The notes beneath the pieces were generated by a model, which saw nothing but the letters and a program-made list of their open reading frames with translations, was not told where the DNA came from and searched no databases. The position numbers and the translations under genes were made by a program. Of a stretch of DNA of 64,000 bases, positions 33,720-42,201 are shown in pieces. The stretch's first letter is position 1. Each line of letters begins with the position of its first letter. Source of the stretch: Streptomyces sp. Mut1 (GTDB taxonomy: Bacteria > Actinomycetota > Actinomycetes > Streptomycetales > Streptomycetaceae); contig NZ_CP120997.1 of assembly GCF_030719295.1 (NCBI RefSeq), positions 7,512,001 through 7,576,000 of the forward strand, in the 5' to 3' direction.

Positions 33720-35765
33720 ATGCGGCATGTGATCGACAACGACCCGTACCTGTGGCTGGAAGACGTGGAGAGCGACGCCGCGCTCGCCTGGGTGGCCGAG
33801 CGGAACGCCGAGACGGCCGCCGCACTGGCCGCCGGAGCCGGTTTCGCCTCCCTGAAACAGCGCCTGCGCGAGGTGCTGGACGCTTCGGACCGGATCGCGT
33901 ACACCCGGCGCCGCGGAGCCTTCCTCTACAACTTCTGGCGGGACGCCGAGCACGTACGGGGTGTGTGGCGGCGTACGACGCTTGAGCAGTACCGCGAGGA
34001 GACACCCGTCTGGGAGGTCCTCCTGGACATCGACGCGCTCGCCGCCGCCGAGGACCAGAAGTGGATCTGGGACGGCGCCGTGGTGCGGCGGCCCGACTAC
34101 GACCGCGCGCTGGTGTGCCTGTCGCGCGACGGCGGCGACGCCGTGGTCGTCCGCGAGTTCGACCTCACCACCCGGACCTTCGTCGAGGGCGGTTTCCGGG
34201 TCGCCGAAGCCAAGACCCGGATCGAGTGGATCGACGCGGACACCGTCTTCATCGGCACGGACTTCGGACCGGGCTCGCTCACGGACTCGGGCTATCCGAG
34301 GACCGTACGCACCTGGCGGCGCGGCACACCCCTGGAACAGGCCACCGTGGTCTTCGAGGGCGACCCGCGCGATGTGTCGGTCAGCGGCCTGCACGACGCC
34401 ACCCCGGGCTTCGAACGCAGCTTCGTCAGCCGTTCGCCGGACTTCCACACCAGCGAGCTGTACCTGCTGGCCCCCGACACCGCCCCCGTCCGCATCGACG
34501 TCCCGGACGACGCCCGGGCGTACGCCCACCGCGAGCATCTGATCGTCGCTCCGAAGACCGCCTGGCTCGGGCATCCGGCGGGCTCCCTGCTCGCCTTCGG
34601 CTTCGAAGCCTTCCTGGCCGGCGACCGCACTGCCCAGGTGCTGTTCACGCCCGACGAACGGACCGCCCTGGCCGGACACACGTGGACCCGGAACCACCTG
34701 ATTCTCGAAACGATGCGGGACGTCAGCACCCGCGTCGAGGTCCTCACACCCACCCCCGCCCCCGGCACCTGGGAACGCGCACCGCTCGCCGATGTCCCCG
34801 CGCTGTCGGCCCTCTCCGTGGTGGACACGGACGCGGACACCTCCGACGAGTACTTCATGGACGTGTCGGGATTCCTCCAGCCGGCCACCCTCCACCACGG
34901 GCGGATCGGCGGGGAGCCGGAGATCCTCAAGCAGGCCCCGTCCCACTTCGACACGGCCGGACTCACCGCGCGGCAGTTCTTCGCCACCTCGAAGGACGGC
35001 ACCCGCGTCCCCTACTTCGTGATCGGCCCCGACCGCTCCGCCACCGGCCCCGGGCCCGCCCTGCTCTACGGCTACGGCGGCTTCGAGGTGTCACTGACCC
35101 CCTCATACAACGGGGTCACCGGCCGTGCCTGGCTGGAGCGCGGCGGGACGTATGTGCTGGCGAACATCCGGGGCGGCGGAGAGTACGGTCCCGGCTGGCA
35201 CCGGGCCGCCCTCGGCGCGGACCGGCCGCGCGCCTTCGAGGACTTCGCGGCCGTCGCCACGGACCTTGTCGCGCGCGGCCTCACCACCCCGGCCATGCTG
35301 GGCGCCGTCGGAGGCAGCAACGGCGGCCTCCTGATGGGGGCGATGGTCACGCGCTACCCGGACCTGTTCGGCGCGATCGTCGCCCGGGTGCCGCTGCTGG
35401 ACATGCTCCGCTTCCACGAGCTCCTCGCGGGCGCGTCGTGGATCGCCGAGTACGGCGACCCGGACCGGGAGGAGGACCGCCCGCACCTCATGGACCTCTC
35501 CCCGTATCACCGGCTCTCCGCGGACCAGGACTATCCGCCCGTGCTCCTGACGACCTCCACCCGTGACGACCGGGTCCACCCCGGCCACGCCCGGAAGGCG
35601 GCCGCGCGGCTGCGCGCACTCGGCCACCGGGTCCTGCTGCACGAGAACACCGGTGGCGGGCACGCGGGCGCCGGCGACAACGAACAGGCCGCCCACAACA
35701 GCGCGCTGGTGCATACGTTCCTGTGGCACCACCTCGCACCGCGGACCGGGCCGGCCACCGGCTGA
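33720..35765 (+). CDS. Prolyl oligopeptidase (S9A family)
   Basis: 681-aa cytosolic serine peptidase that cuts short peptides after proline. An N-terminal PFAM S9_N beta-propeller (YLWLEDVESDAALAWV; about 1-390) precedes the alpha/beta-hydrolase domain. Catalytic Ser is in GAVGGSNGGLLMGA, Asp in STRDDRVHPGHA and His in TGGGHAGAGD. No signal peptide. It is flanked by two secreted glycosidases but shows no operon link with either. Confidence 0.92.
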   Translation: MRHVIDNDPYLWLEDVESDAALAWVAERNAETAAALAAGAGFASLKQRLREVLDASDRIAYTRRRGAFLYNFWRDAEHVRGVWRRTTLEQYREETPVWEVLLDIDALAAAEDQKWIWDGAVVRRPDYDRALVCLSRDGGDAVVVREFDLTTRTFVEGGFRVAEAKTRIEWIDADTVFIGTDFGPGSLTDSGYPRTVRTWRRGTPLEQATVVFEGDPRDVSVSGLHDATPGFERSFVSRSPDFHTSELYLLAPDTAPVRIDVPDDARAYAHREHLIVAPKTAWLGHPAGSLLAFGFEAFLAGDRTAQVLFTPDERTALAGHTWTRNHLILETMRDVSTRVEVLTPTPAPGTWERAPLADVPALSALSVVDTDADTSDEYFMDVSGFLQPATLHHGRIGGEPEILKQAPSHFDTAGLTARQFFATSKDGTRVPYFVIGPDRSATGPGPALLYGYGGFEVSLTPSYNGVTGRAWLERGGTYVLANIRGGGEYGPGWHRAALGADRPRAFEDFAAVATDLVARGLTTPAMLGAVGGSNGGLLMGAMVTRYPDLFGAIVARVPLLDMLRFHELLAGASWIAEYGDPDREEDRPHLMDLSPYHRLSADQDYPPVLLTTSTRDDRVHPGHARKAAARLRALGHRVLLHENTGGGHAGAGDNEQAAHNSALVHTFLWHHLAPRTGPATG

Positions 35766-35778
35766 GGGCGGCCGGTGC

Positions 35779-37461
35779 TCAGGCGGCGTACACCTCGAAC
35801 CCGGAGAGCTGGGCGGCCGGCCATCCCGTGTTGGCGGTGAAGACCAGCCGCAGCAGGCGCGTGGTGACCGCCGCCGGGAGGGACAGGGTCACGCGGTTGC
35901 CGCTCGCGGGGTCGAATGCGTGGTCCGAAGCGGCGAGCAGCGGGGCGAACCCGCCGCCGTCGCTGCTGCCCTGCACCGACACGGTCTGGGACCGAGCCTC
36001 CCAGGCGCTGGACGGAGGCAGGGTGAGCACGATCCGCCGCACGGCTGTCGCCGCCCCCAGATCCACCTGGATCCACTGGGGGAAGGCGTCGTTCGCCGAC
36101 TCCCAGTAGCTGTCCGGGTCGCCGTCCACCGCGTTGGCGGAGCCGTAGTTCTGGGTGTGGCTGCTCTCCTCGGTCGGCCGCCGCAGGGCCAGGTCGGTGT
36201 CACCGGCGGAGTCCGCCGTGGGCGGGGTGGGGCGGACGGGGGTGAGGGCGATCAGCCCCTTGAGCATGCGTCCGCCGTCTCCGGTCAGCCTGAGGTAGTA
36301 GTCGGAGGAACAGGCGGTCCCGTCCTCGTCCAGTGCCAGGAACCCCGAGTCGACGGGGGTCCAGGCCCGGGACTCAGCGGTCTTGGCGATCTGGTTGCCC
36401 TCGTTGTACTCGTCGAACATCGATATGTAGAGGCCCTGCACTCCGGCCCGGCACATGTTGTAGAACTGCCGCCACATGAAATCGCCGTGCGCGCGCTGGC
36501 GGGCGGACACATCGCCGGGCAGCACGCACGGCTGGTAGTCGATGCCGTGCGCGGCGCAGTCCGCCTCATCGCCGAGGGTGTAGGTGGTGTAGGCGTTGTC
36601 GGCGTCCTGGGCGCTGCCGATGGCGCCGATCATCCAGGGCGAGATCATGTCGAAGGCGTGGTACACCTCCGCGTATCCGGTGCGGCTGCCGGCCCCGCCG
36701 GTACGCCATTCGCGGGGCACCCCGCCGATGACGTAACAGCCCTGCGCCTTGAACCAGTTGATGACGTCGAGACACTCCTCGACGGAGAACGGGTGGTTGG
36801 CGTCGTTGAAGCCGAAGCCCCAGACGCACACCACCGGAAGGCCGTTCTGGGTGGCGTACTGCGGGGACGCCGTGTGCGCCTTCATCTTGCCGGTCCAGTC
36901 GGCCTTGATCTCCGAGCGCATGCCGTCCCAGTTGGTGACGTCGTACATCACATAGAACTTCACCTCGTTCGACTCCGCCGCGGACCGCACCTTCGCCGCC
37001 ATCGCGTCCCGGGTCGGGCCTTCGCCCCCGGTCGGATTGAAGCGCTGGAGGGCCGCGGTGTCGATCCCGTACTCCCGCATCCACCGGAAGTGGGTGTCCA
37101 CGGTCTGCTGGTCGTACGAGGAGAACAGCGTCGCGGGCTGCCCGTTGCCGAGGCTGCCGTACGCCGTGGGGTAGGTATGCGTGTACTCGCGCGGGTCGGG
37201 CCAGCACTTGATGCCGGTGTTCGACGGGGAGGGGGACCGGCCCCAGTCCTGGGTCCAGTGCCACCAGCCGTCGATCGGCGCGCCGTCGCCCTTGCAGGCG
37301 AACCAGCCCTGGTAGCCGACGGTGACCTTGCCCACCACATCACCCGGCGGACCGCCGGCCGCCGACGCGGGCCCGGCGAGGGCGGTCTGTGCGCCCCCGA
37401 CCGCGCCCACCGCACCGGCCGAGAGGGCGGCTTGTAGAAACGTGCGGCGCGTTAAACCCAT
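35779..37461 (-). CDS. Tat-secreted GH71/99-like protein with C-terminal discoidin domain
   Basis: 560 aa from the ATG at 37461 behind GGAGGAG. The N terminus is a twin-arginine signal (LTRRTFLQAALSAGA). The catalytic part (about 40-410) has KVTVGYQGWFACKGDG, WWHWTQDWGRS, KFYVMYDVTNWDG and ISMFDEYNEGNQ, the pattern of GH71/GH99-related barrels. The C terminus (about 425-560) is a discoidin/F5-8C domain closely similar to that of the beta-helix enzyme at 30229 (SYWES, PQWIQVDLG, AWEARSQT, TANTGWPAAQLS). Activity unproven. Confidence 0.82.
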   Translation of the reverse strand: MGLTRRTFLQAALSAGAVGAVGGAQTALAGPASAAGGPPGDVVGKVTVGYQGWFACKGDGAPIDGWWHWTQDWGRSPSPSNTGIKCWPDPREYTHTYPTAYGSLGNGQPATLFSSYDQQTVDTHFRWMREYGIDTAALQRFNPTGGEGPTRDAMAAKVRSAAESNEVKFYVMYDVTNWDGMRSEIKADWTGKMKAHTASPQYATQNGLPVVCVWGFGFNDANHPFSVEECLDVINWFKAQGCYVIGGVPREWRTGGAGSRTGYAEVYHAFDMISPWMIGAIGSAQDADNAYTTYTLGDEADCAAHGIDYQPCVLPGDVSARQRAHGDFMWRQFYNMCRAGVQGLYISMFDEYNEGNQIAKTAESRAWTPVDSGFLALDEDGTACSSDYYLRLTGDGGRMLKGLIALTPVRPTPPTADSAGDTDLALRRPTEESSHTQNYGSANAVDGDPDSYWESANDAFPQWIQVDLGAATAVRRIVLTLPPSSAWEARSQTVSVQGSSDGGGFAPLLAASDHAFDPASGNRVTLSLPAAVTTRLLRLVFTANTGWPAAQLSGFEVYAA

Positions 37462-37805
37462 CTGGATGCTCCTCCGGCTAGGCCGACTCCCGCCGTGACG
37501 CGCCTGCATGGGCAGGCAGCAGACCGGGACTCGATGCCGGGGATCGTAACGACGTGAGAATGTGCCCGCAAGACTCGACGCCAAGCTTGAAATTATTCGC
37601 GCAAGCATTGCAAAACTGCGGCGTGCCTCGCTATGGCGAACCGCCGTGACGCGGAGCGGACCGACTTACCGGCCCGGCCCGGCGGACCGCCGGCGGGCAG
37701 GCTGGGTGCCGTGGTGACCCTGGGCAAGGGCGCCGACAGGCCGGTGGCGGCATGCATCGTCAGGGCCGCACTGAGCTGGACGGCCGGCCCCGCGGGTGCG
37801 CCCGC
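37462..37805. other. 344-bp intergenic region
   Basis: Holds the promoter of the GH71/99-like gene. An AT-rich block at about 37587-37617 contains TTGAAATTATTCGCGCAAG and GCATTGCAAAA, resembling sugar-repressor dyads. The right half, beyond the rsrR stop, shows no gene or clear terminator. Confidence 0.5.
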
Positions 37806-38297
37806 TCAGCCGCTCGCCTCGCTCCCCGAGCTGAGCCACGTACCGATGCCGGGCAGTGCCCCGGGCCCGCCGGTCTCCTCCACCGAGCCGACGAGGTCCG
37901 CTATGGAGACCCCTCGCAGTGATTCCCGCCAGGCGGCGTCGGCGGCGGCCATGGTGCGGGCGATGGGGCACGGCGCCGTGCACTTCTCGGGCGGCGTCCC
38001 GAGGGGGCCCCGCTGACGGATCTCGGTGCAGACGAAGGCCGGGTCGGCGCCGTCGACCGCCTGCACCACGTCCAGAACGGTGATCCTGGCGGCGTTCCTG
38101 GTCAGGATGTACCCGCCCGTCTTGCCCTGCACCGAGTGGACCAGGCCGGCCCGGGAGAGTGCCTGCATCTGCTTGGCCAGGTAACTGGGCGAGATGTCGT
38201 GCAGCAGGGCCAGCCGGGCAGCCGGCACCGGTTCGCTCGCCGCCGTCAGTACGACGCAGCAGTGCAGTGCCCATTCCACCCCGCCGGACAGTTTCAT
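37806..38297 (-). CDS. rsrR: RsrR-type Rrf2 family [2Fe-2S] redox regulator
   Basis: 163 aa from the ATG at 38297, behind GGGAGG. The winged helix (about 20-65: SPSYLAKQMQALSRAGLVHS) is standard Rrf2. The cluster ligands reported for Streptomyces venezuelae RsrR can be matched by position: Glu8 and His12 in MKLSGGVEWALHCC, Cys90 in FVCTEI and Cys110 in KCTAPC (Cys106 also conserved). This set distinguishes RsrR from NsrR and IscR, which use three Cys with close spacing. RsrR senses redox state through its cluster. It is divergent from an NmrA-like gene, the same arrangement as its known main target. Confidence 0.88.
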   Translation of the reverse strand: MKLSGGVEWALHCCVVLTAASEPVPAARLALLHDISPSYLAKQMQALSRAGLVHSVQGKTGGYILTRNAARITVLDVVQAVDGADPAFVCTEIRQRGPLGTPPEKCTAPCPIARTMAAADAAWRESLRGVSIADLVGSVEETGGPGALPGIGTWLSSGSEASG

Positions 38298-38311
38298 GTC
38301 ACCCTCCCGCT

Positions 38312-38338
38312 CTACTCGGATACATACTATCCGAGTAG
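38312..38338. promoter_or_regulatory. RsrR-type operator 1
   Basis: Perfect inverted repeat with 11-bp arms CTACTCGGATA and its complement, five bases apart. Shifted by one base it reads as an 11-3-11 site, the form published for strong RsrR targets. It begins 15 bp upstream of the rsrR start codon. Confidence 0.75.
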
Positions 38339-38343
38339 CATCA

Positions 38344-38360
38344 CGGACAATAGATGTCCG
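38344..38360. promoter_or_regulatory. RsrR-type operator 2, weaker
   Basis: CGGACA-N5-TGTCCG, a second, less perfect copy of the same design. It lies 50 bp before the NmrA-like gene. Confidence 0.55.
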
Positions 38361-38409
38361 AGTTAGCGGTGGCGGGGTGCCCGCGCTCGGCTCACGGAAG
38401 GGCTCGACC

Positions 38410-39153
38410 ATGAAGATCACAGTCATCGGCGGTACCGGGCTGATCGGTTCCCAGCTCGTCACCAGGCTCCGCGAGGGCGGCCACACGGTGGTCCCCGCGT
38501 CCCTGTCGACCGGAGTCGACCTGCTCACCGGGGAGGGGCTCGACGCGGCGGTCGAAGGCGCGGAGACGGTCGTCAACGTGACCAACTCACCCACGTTCGA
38601 CGCGGCGTCCCCCGATTTCTTCCGCACGAGCATGGGGCGCCTGCTGACGGCGGGCGAGCGGGCCGGTGTACGGCACCAGGTCATTCTCTCGATCGTCGGG
38701 GTGGACCAGGTGCCCCAGCTGGACTACTACCGGGCGAAGACGCTCCAGGAGGAACTCCTGCGCAACGGGCCCACCGCGTACTCGATCGTGCGCGCCACGC
38801 AGTTCTTCGAGTTCATGGACGCGGTCATGTCATGGACCTCCGACGAGCAGACCGTGCGCCTGCCCGGCACGCGTGTCCAGCCCATCGCGACGGCCGACGT
38901 GGTCGCCGCCCTCGCCGACGTCGCCACCGCCGAGCCGCTGGACGGCACGGTCGATGTCGCGGGCCCCGATGTCTTCCCCCTCGACGAGATCGGGCGCCTC
39001 ACGCTCGCCGCCCGCCAGGACCGGCGCGCCGTCGTCACCGACGGCGAGGCGGGCATGTTCGCCGCTGTCGACGGTGACGTCCTCATCGCCGGCCCCGGCG
39101 CACGCATCGCCCCCACCTCGTACAAGGAGTGGCTCGCCGCCGGTTCCCGCTGA
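38410..39153 (+). CDS. NmrA-like NAD(P)-binding protein
   Basis: 247-aa Rossmann-fold protein of the atypical SDR/NmrA class. The dinucleotide motif is VIGGTGLIGSQL at the N terminus. It lacks a canonical catalytic YxxxK with activity context (it has YYRAKTLQEELLRN). The start ATG 38410 is 11 bases from GGAAGG. It is the likely direct target of RsrR, whose known partner gene in S. venezuelae is also an NAD(P)-binding NmrA-like protein, possibly a redox cofactor sensor. Confidence 0.9.
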   Translation: MKITVIGGTGLIGSQLVTRLREGGHTVVPASLSTGVDLLTGEGLDAAVEGAETVVNVTNSPTFDAASPDFFRTSMGRLLTAGERAGVRHQVILSIVGVDQVPQLDYYRAKTLQEELLRNGPTAYSIVRATQFFEFMDAVMSWTSDEQTVRLPGTRVQPIATADVVAALADVATAEPLDGTVDVAGPDVFPLDEIGRLTLAARQDRRAVVTDGEAGMFAAVDGDVLIAGPGARIAPTSYKEWLAAGSR

Positions 39154-39163
39154 GACGGCGGGA

Positions 39164-39214
39164 AGGGCGGCCACGCGGCACGGGCCCCGAGCCCCGGTAC
39201 CGCGTGGCCGCCCT
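39164..39214. terminator. Terminator between NmrA-like and GH25 genes
   Basis: 15-bp perfect stem (AGGGCGGCCACGCGG and complement) with a 21-base loop that can itself pair internally. Convergent genes. Confidence 0.75.
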
Positions 39215-39242
39215 CCGTTCCGAGCGACGGCTCAGTCGTTCG

Positions 39243-40121
39243 TCACGCCGTGTTGTTGGCGAGGGCCAGCAGCCGGCTGGCGTCGCCGTTGAACCGGTCG
39301 CGGTCCACGGCACCGGAGATGCCGCTCACCGAACCGGAGTCGGTGTACTGCCAGAAGGTGTAGTGCGAGAAGCCCTTCGGGATGGCGGGGCTCGACGCGC
39401 TCGTCCAGTGGGCGGTGAACAGCGGGCTGCGAGCGGACATGCCGCTCCAGCCGCCGGTGCAGGAGTTCCACCAGCTCGCGCTGGTGTAGATGACGACGTC
39501 GCGCCCCGTCTTCGCCTTGTACGTGTTGTAGAAGTCCAGGATCCATGACTGCATCGCCGAGGCCGACTTGCCGTAGCAGCCGCCTTCGAGGTCGAGCATG
39601 CCGGGAAGCGTCAGGTTGTCCCGCGACCAGGCCCCGCCGTGGCCGGCGAAGTACGTGGCCTGCGCCGCACCGCTGGACAGGTTGGGGCGGGCGAAGTGGT
39701 ACGCGCCCCGGATCACCTTCGCGTTGTACGCGTTGACGTAGTTGGTGTTGAAGGTCGGGTCCTTGTACGTGGTGGACTCGGTGGCCTTGATGTAGGCGAA
39801 CTTGATGCCCGCCGACTTCACCGACGACCAGTTGATCGAACCCTGGTAGTGCGAGACGTCGATACCGGGGAGCTGCGTCGCCTGCACGGAGACCGAGTTC
39901 CCGGCACCCAGCTGGAGCTCGCGGGTGTCCGGTGCGAAGGTCTTGCCGTCCCCGAGATAGCCGGCGCCCATGTATCCGTCGCCGAAGGGGATGGTCGCGC
40001 CGGCCGGCTGGGCCGAGGCAGGGGTCGCCGAGACGGCGGGAACGAGCACCATGCCGAGGCTGACGGCTCCGGCGGCCACCAGCTTGCGGAGTGCGGGTCT
40101 GCGGCTGTGGATGCGTGACAA
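39243..40121 (-). CDS. Secreted GH25 muramidase
   Basis: 292 aa from the TTG at 40121 (LSRIHSRRPALRKLV), behind AGGAGG. A signal peptide ends near ASA-QPA. A ~50-residue linker precedes the GH25 domain (about 80-285), with GIDVSHYQGSINW, FAYIKATEST, GAYHFARP, MLDLEGGCYG (catalytic Asp and Glu) and FWQYTDSGSV. It should cut the glycan of peptidoglycan outside the cell. The start site is embedded in a palindrome. Confidence 0.92.
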   Translation of the reverse strand: MSRIHSRRPALRKLVAAGAVSLGMVLVPAVSATPASAQPAGATIPFGDGYMGAGYLGDGKTFAPDTRELQLGAGNSVSVQATQLPGIDVSHYQGSINWSSVKSAGIKFAYIKATESTTYKDPTFNTNYVNAYNAKVIRGAYHFARPNLSSGAAQATYFAGHGGAWSRDNLTLPGMLDLEGGCYGKSASAMQSWILDFYNTYKAKTGRDVVIYTSASWWNSCTGGWSGMSARSPLFTAHWTSASSPAIPKGFSHYTFWQYTDSGSVSGISGAVDRDRFNGDASRLLALANNTA

Positions 40122-40132
40122 GGAGGCCTCCT
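40121..40132 (-). promoter_or_regulatory. Palindromic Shine-Dalgarno of the GH25 gene
   Basis: AGGAGGCCTCCT includes the SD (AGGAGG) and the first base of the TTG start. In RNA, the SD can pair with the CCUCCU that follows it, or with a second molecule. Confidence 0.55.
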
Positions 40133-40367
40133 GGTGTGGGCTACCCGAATGGTCTACTCGCGTAGCACGAAGCGATACGGAACGGCGTTGTCTGATCCGG
40201 GGGTGTGCATCAGTCGGTGCGGCGAAACGGCCTTTGGCTTGACGGGTGCACGTCACGAGTGACGCATGAACTCCACTGTGACGTAAAGGGTTTCGGGCCG
40301 GCCTCTGAGGTCTGGACCAGTGGAGAAGTCGCCGAACTGCGGTGTTGCCGCGGCCCGGCGAGAAATT

Positions 40368-40883
40368 TCACCTCCATGAAACCTCGGCGCGCCGCCCGCG
40401 GACCGTGCGGCCGGTGCCCCGGTCCGTGGTCGCGAGCAGCGCGACGGCGATGTAGACGAACTGCTCGGGAACCCGGAACCACAACGGGGTGGCCGGATCA
40501 CCGTTGAGCGGGACGTCCTCCATGGCGGCGTACACATTGGCTGGAAGCATAAGCACGAAGAGCACCGCCAGGCAGAACCCGGCCGCCGGGCGCGTCGCCG
40601 TCCGGACCAGCCCGGCGGCCCCGAGGAGCTCCAGCACACCGGTCACGTACACCACGAGGTGGGGGAGCGGGACGAACGGCGGGACCATGGCCGTCAGATC
40701 GTCATGGCTGGGCATCAGGCTCCCGCCGTCCGGGACGAAGTGCGCCGACCCGCTCGCCACGAGCAGCGCCGCGAGACCGTGAACGACGGCGGCCCGCCAG
40801 GTCGCGAACCGGCGGATGCCCAGGACGCCCAGGAGCCGGAACACCAGCGCCGGAACGGCGAACAGCAGGAGGGATTCGAACAT
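40368..40883 (-). CDS. DoxX family membrane protein
   Basis: 171 aa from the ATG at 40883 behind GGAGG. Four to five hydrophobic helices (ESLLLFAVPALVFRLLGVLG; VVHGLAALLVASGSAHFV; LVVYVTGVLELLGAAGLV; FCLAVLFVLMLPANVYAAME; QFVYIAVALLA). The pattern VxELLGAxGL is the DoxX signature. Roles in thiosulfate/redox membrane complexes are known for relatives. It is divergent from the double AsnC regulator, which probably controls it. Confidence 0.87.
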   Translation of the reverse strand: MFESLLLFAVPALVFRLLGVLGIRRFATWRAAVVHGLAALLVASGSAHFVPDGGSLMPSHDDLTAMVPPFVPLPHLVVYVTGVLELLGAAGLVRTATRPAAGFCLAVLFVLMLPANVYAAMEDVPLNGDPATPLWFRVPEQFVYIAVALLATTDRGTGRTVRGRRAEVSWR

Positions 40884-40907
40884 GGATGTCCTCCGAGAGA
40901 AAGGGAA

Positions 40908-40974
40908 AGCACGGGGCGCCGGGGTCGAACCGGCGGCTTCGGGCTCCACGAGTGGATCCGTGGCCGCCCCGCGC
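40908..40974 (-). ncRNA. tRNA-like three-way-junction leader of the DoxX gene
   Basis: On the - strand, GCGCGGGGC (40974-40966) pairs with GCCCCGTGC (40916-40908), a 9-bp stem with one G-T pair. Inside are two hairpins: CCACG/CGTGG with an eight-base loop, and GCCGG/CCGGC with the loop TTCGACC, the exact T-arm pattern of tRNA. A D-arm is missing, so it is not a normal tRNA. A C/T-rich tract and the SD of the DoxX gene follow. Confidence 0.4.
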
Positions 40975-41069
40975 GGCCCGGCACGACGCCATGCTTCCCC
41001 GCCCGACCCCCGCCCCGGCCCCAACGCGCCCGGCCCGGACGGCATCCGACACCGGCCTACACTGCCCGG

Positions 41070-42080
41070 ATGGAATCGGTCACGCTGGACGCACTCGACC
41101 TGCGGCTCCTGCACGCCCTCCAGCTCGACGGCCGGGCCCCCTTCAGCAGGATCGCCGACGTCCTCGACGTCTCCGACCGCACCGCGGCCCGGCGCTTCGG
41201 CAGACTCCGGGCCGCCGGAATCGCCCGCGTGGCCGGTGTGACCGACAGCCGGCGCCTCGGCCACGCCGAATGGCTCGTACGCCTGCACCTGCCGCCCTCC
41301 CGCAGCACCGCCCTCGCCCGCGCACTGGCCCACCGGCCCGACACCGCCTGGGTGGCCGTCCTGTCGAGCGGCACCGAGGTCGTCTGCGTCTTCCGCGTCC
41401 CCGACGAGGGCCCGGCACCCCTCGCCTCACTGGGCCGCCTGCCGCACCTCACCCACATCGACGCCCACCGGCTCCTGCGCCCCGTCATGGACCGCCGGTG
41501 GATCGGCCGCACCCTGGCGCTCACCGACGAACAGATCGCCGCGCTGACACCCGACGCCACCGAGGACGCCCGGCCGGTGGAACTCACCGACCTCGACCGC
41601 CGGCTGCTGCCCGCCCTCGCCGCCGACGGCCGCGCCGCCTACCCGGACCTCGCCCGGGAGGTCGGCTGGTCGGAATCCGCGGTCCGCCGCCGACTGCACG
41701 AACTGCGCCGCTCCGGTGTCCTCCGGCTCGACGTCGAAATCGACTCGGGGCTGTTCGGCTTCTCCGTGCAGTGCATGCTCCGGCTGACCGTCGCGCCCGG
41801 CCGCCTCGGCGCCGTGGCCCGCGCCCTGGCCGACGACGCCGAAGCAGCCTTCGTCGCCACCACGACCGGCCCCCACAACCTGGTCGCCATCGCCGTCTGC
41901 CGCGACACCGCGGCCCTCGACACCTACCTCACCGAACGGTTCGGCCTGCTCGACGGTGTCGACCGGCTGGAATCCGCGCTGATCACGTCCTACGTCAAAC
42001 GCGCCGCCCCGGAACTCCGACCGGCGGCCCGCCGGCCGGTCAGCGTTCCGGCCCTGCCTGGCGCGCGGGGCGACTTCTGA
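41070..42080 (+). CDS. Lrp/AsnC family regulator with two tandem AsnC units
   Basis: 336 aa from the ATG at 41070. Two HTH_AsnC domains are visible: LDALDLRLLHALQLDGRAPF (about 5-60) and LTDLDRRLLPALAADGRAAY (about 172-225). Each is followed by a ligand-binding RAM-like domain (about 65-150 and 240-315). Usual AsnC proteins are ~150 aa with one copy, so this is a tandem duplication fused in one chain. Ligand unknown, probably an amino acid. Confidence 0.9.
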   Translation: MESVTLDALDLRLLHALQLDGRAPFSRIADVLDVSDRTAARRFGRLRAAGIARVAGVTDSRRLGHAEWLVRLHLPPSRSTALARALAHRPDTAWVAVLSSGTEVVCVFRVPDEGPAPLASLGRLPHLTHIDAHRLLRPVMDRRWIGRTLALTDEQIAALTPDATEDARPVELTDLDRRLLPALAADGRAAYPDLAREVGWSESAVRRRLHELRRSGVLRLDVEIDSGLFGFSVQCMLRLTVAPGRLGAVARALADDAEAAFVATTTGPHNLVAIAVCRDTAALDTYLTERFGLLDGVDRLESALITSYVKRAAPELRPAARRPVSVPALPGARGDF

Positions 42081-42201
42081 CGGTCCCGTACCCGGGGGCC
42101 GGAACCGGCGTGCCGTAGCGGACGAATCCGCCTTGTCCACTTGATCATCACAGGTTACGGTCCCCCGGGCACGTAACGGGAGATCAGCGCAGGTGGGGGA
42201 C

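Noticed and set aside
35563..37437. 624-codon plus-strand frame over the GH71/99-like gene
   Set aside because: Antisense artefact; the other strand has a Tat signal, SD and discoidin domain.
40908..40974. Genuine tRNA gene
   Set aside because: Only two inner arms, no D-arm and an eight-base anticodon-like loop; kept as a tRNA-like leader instead.
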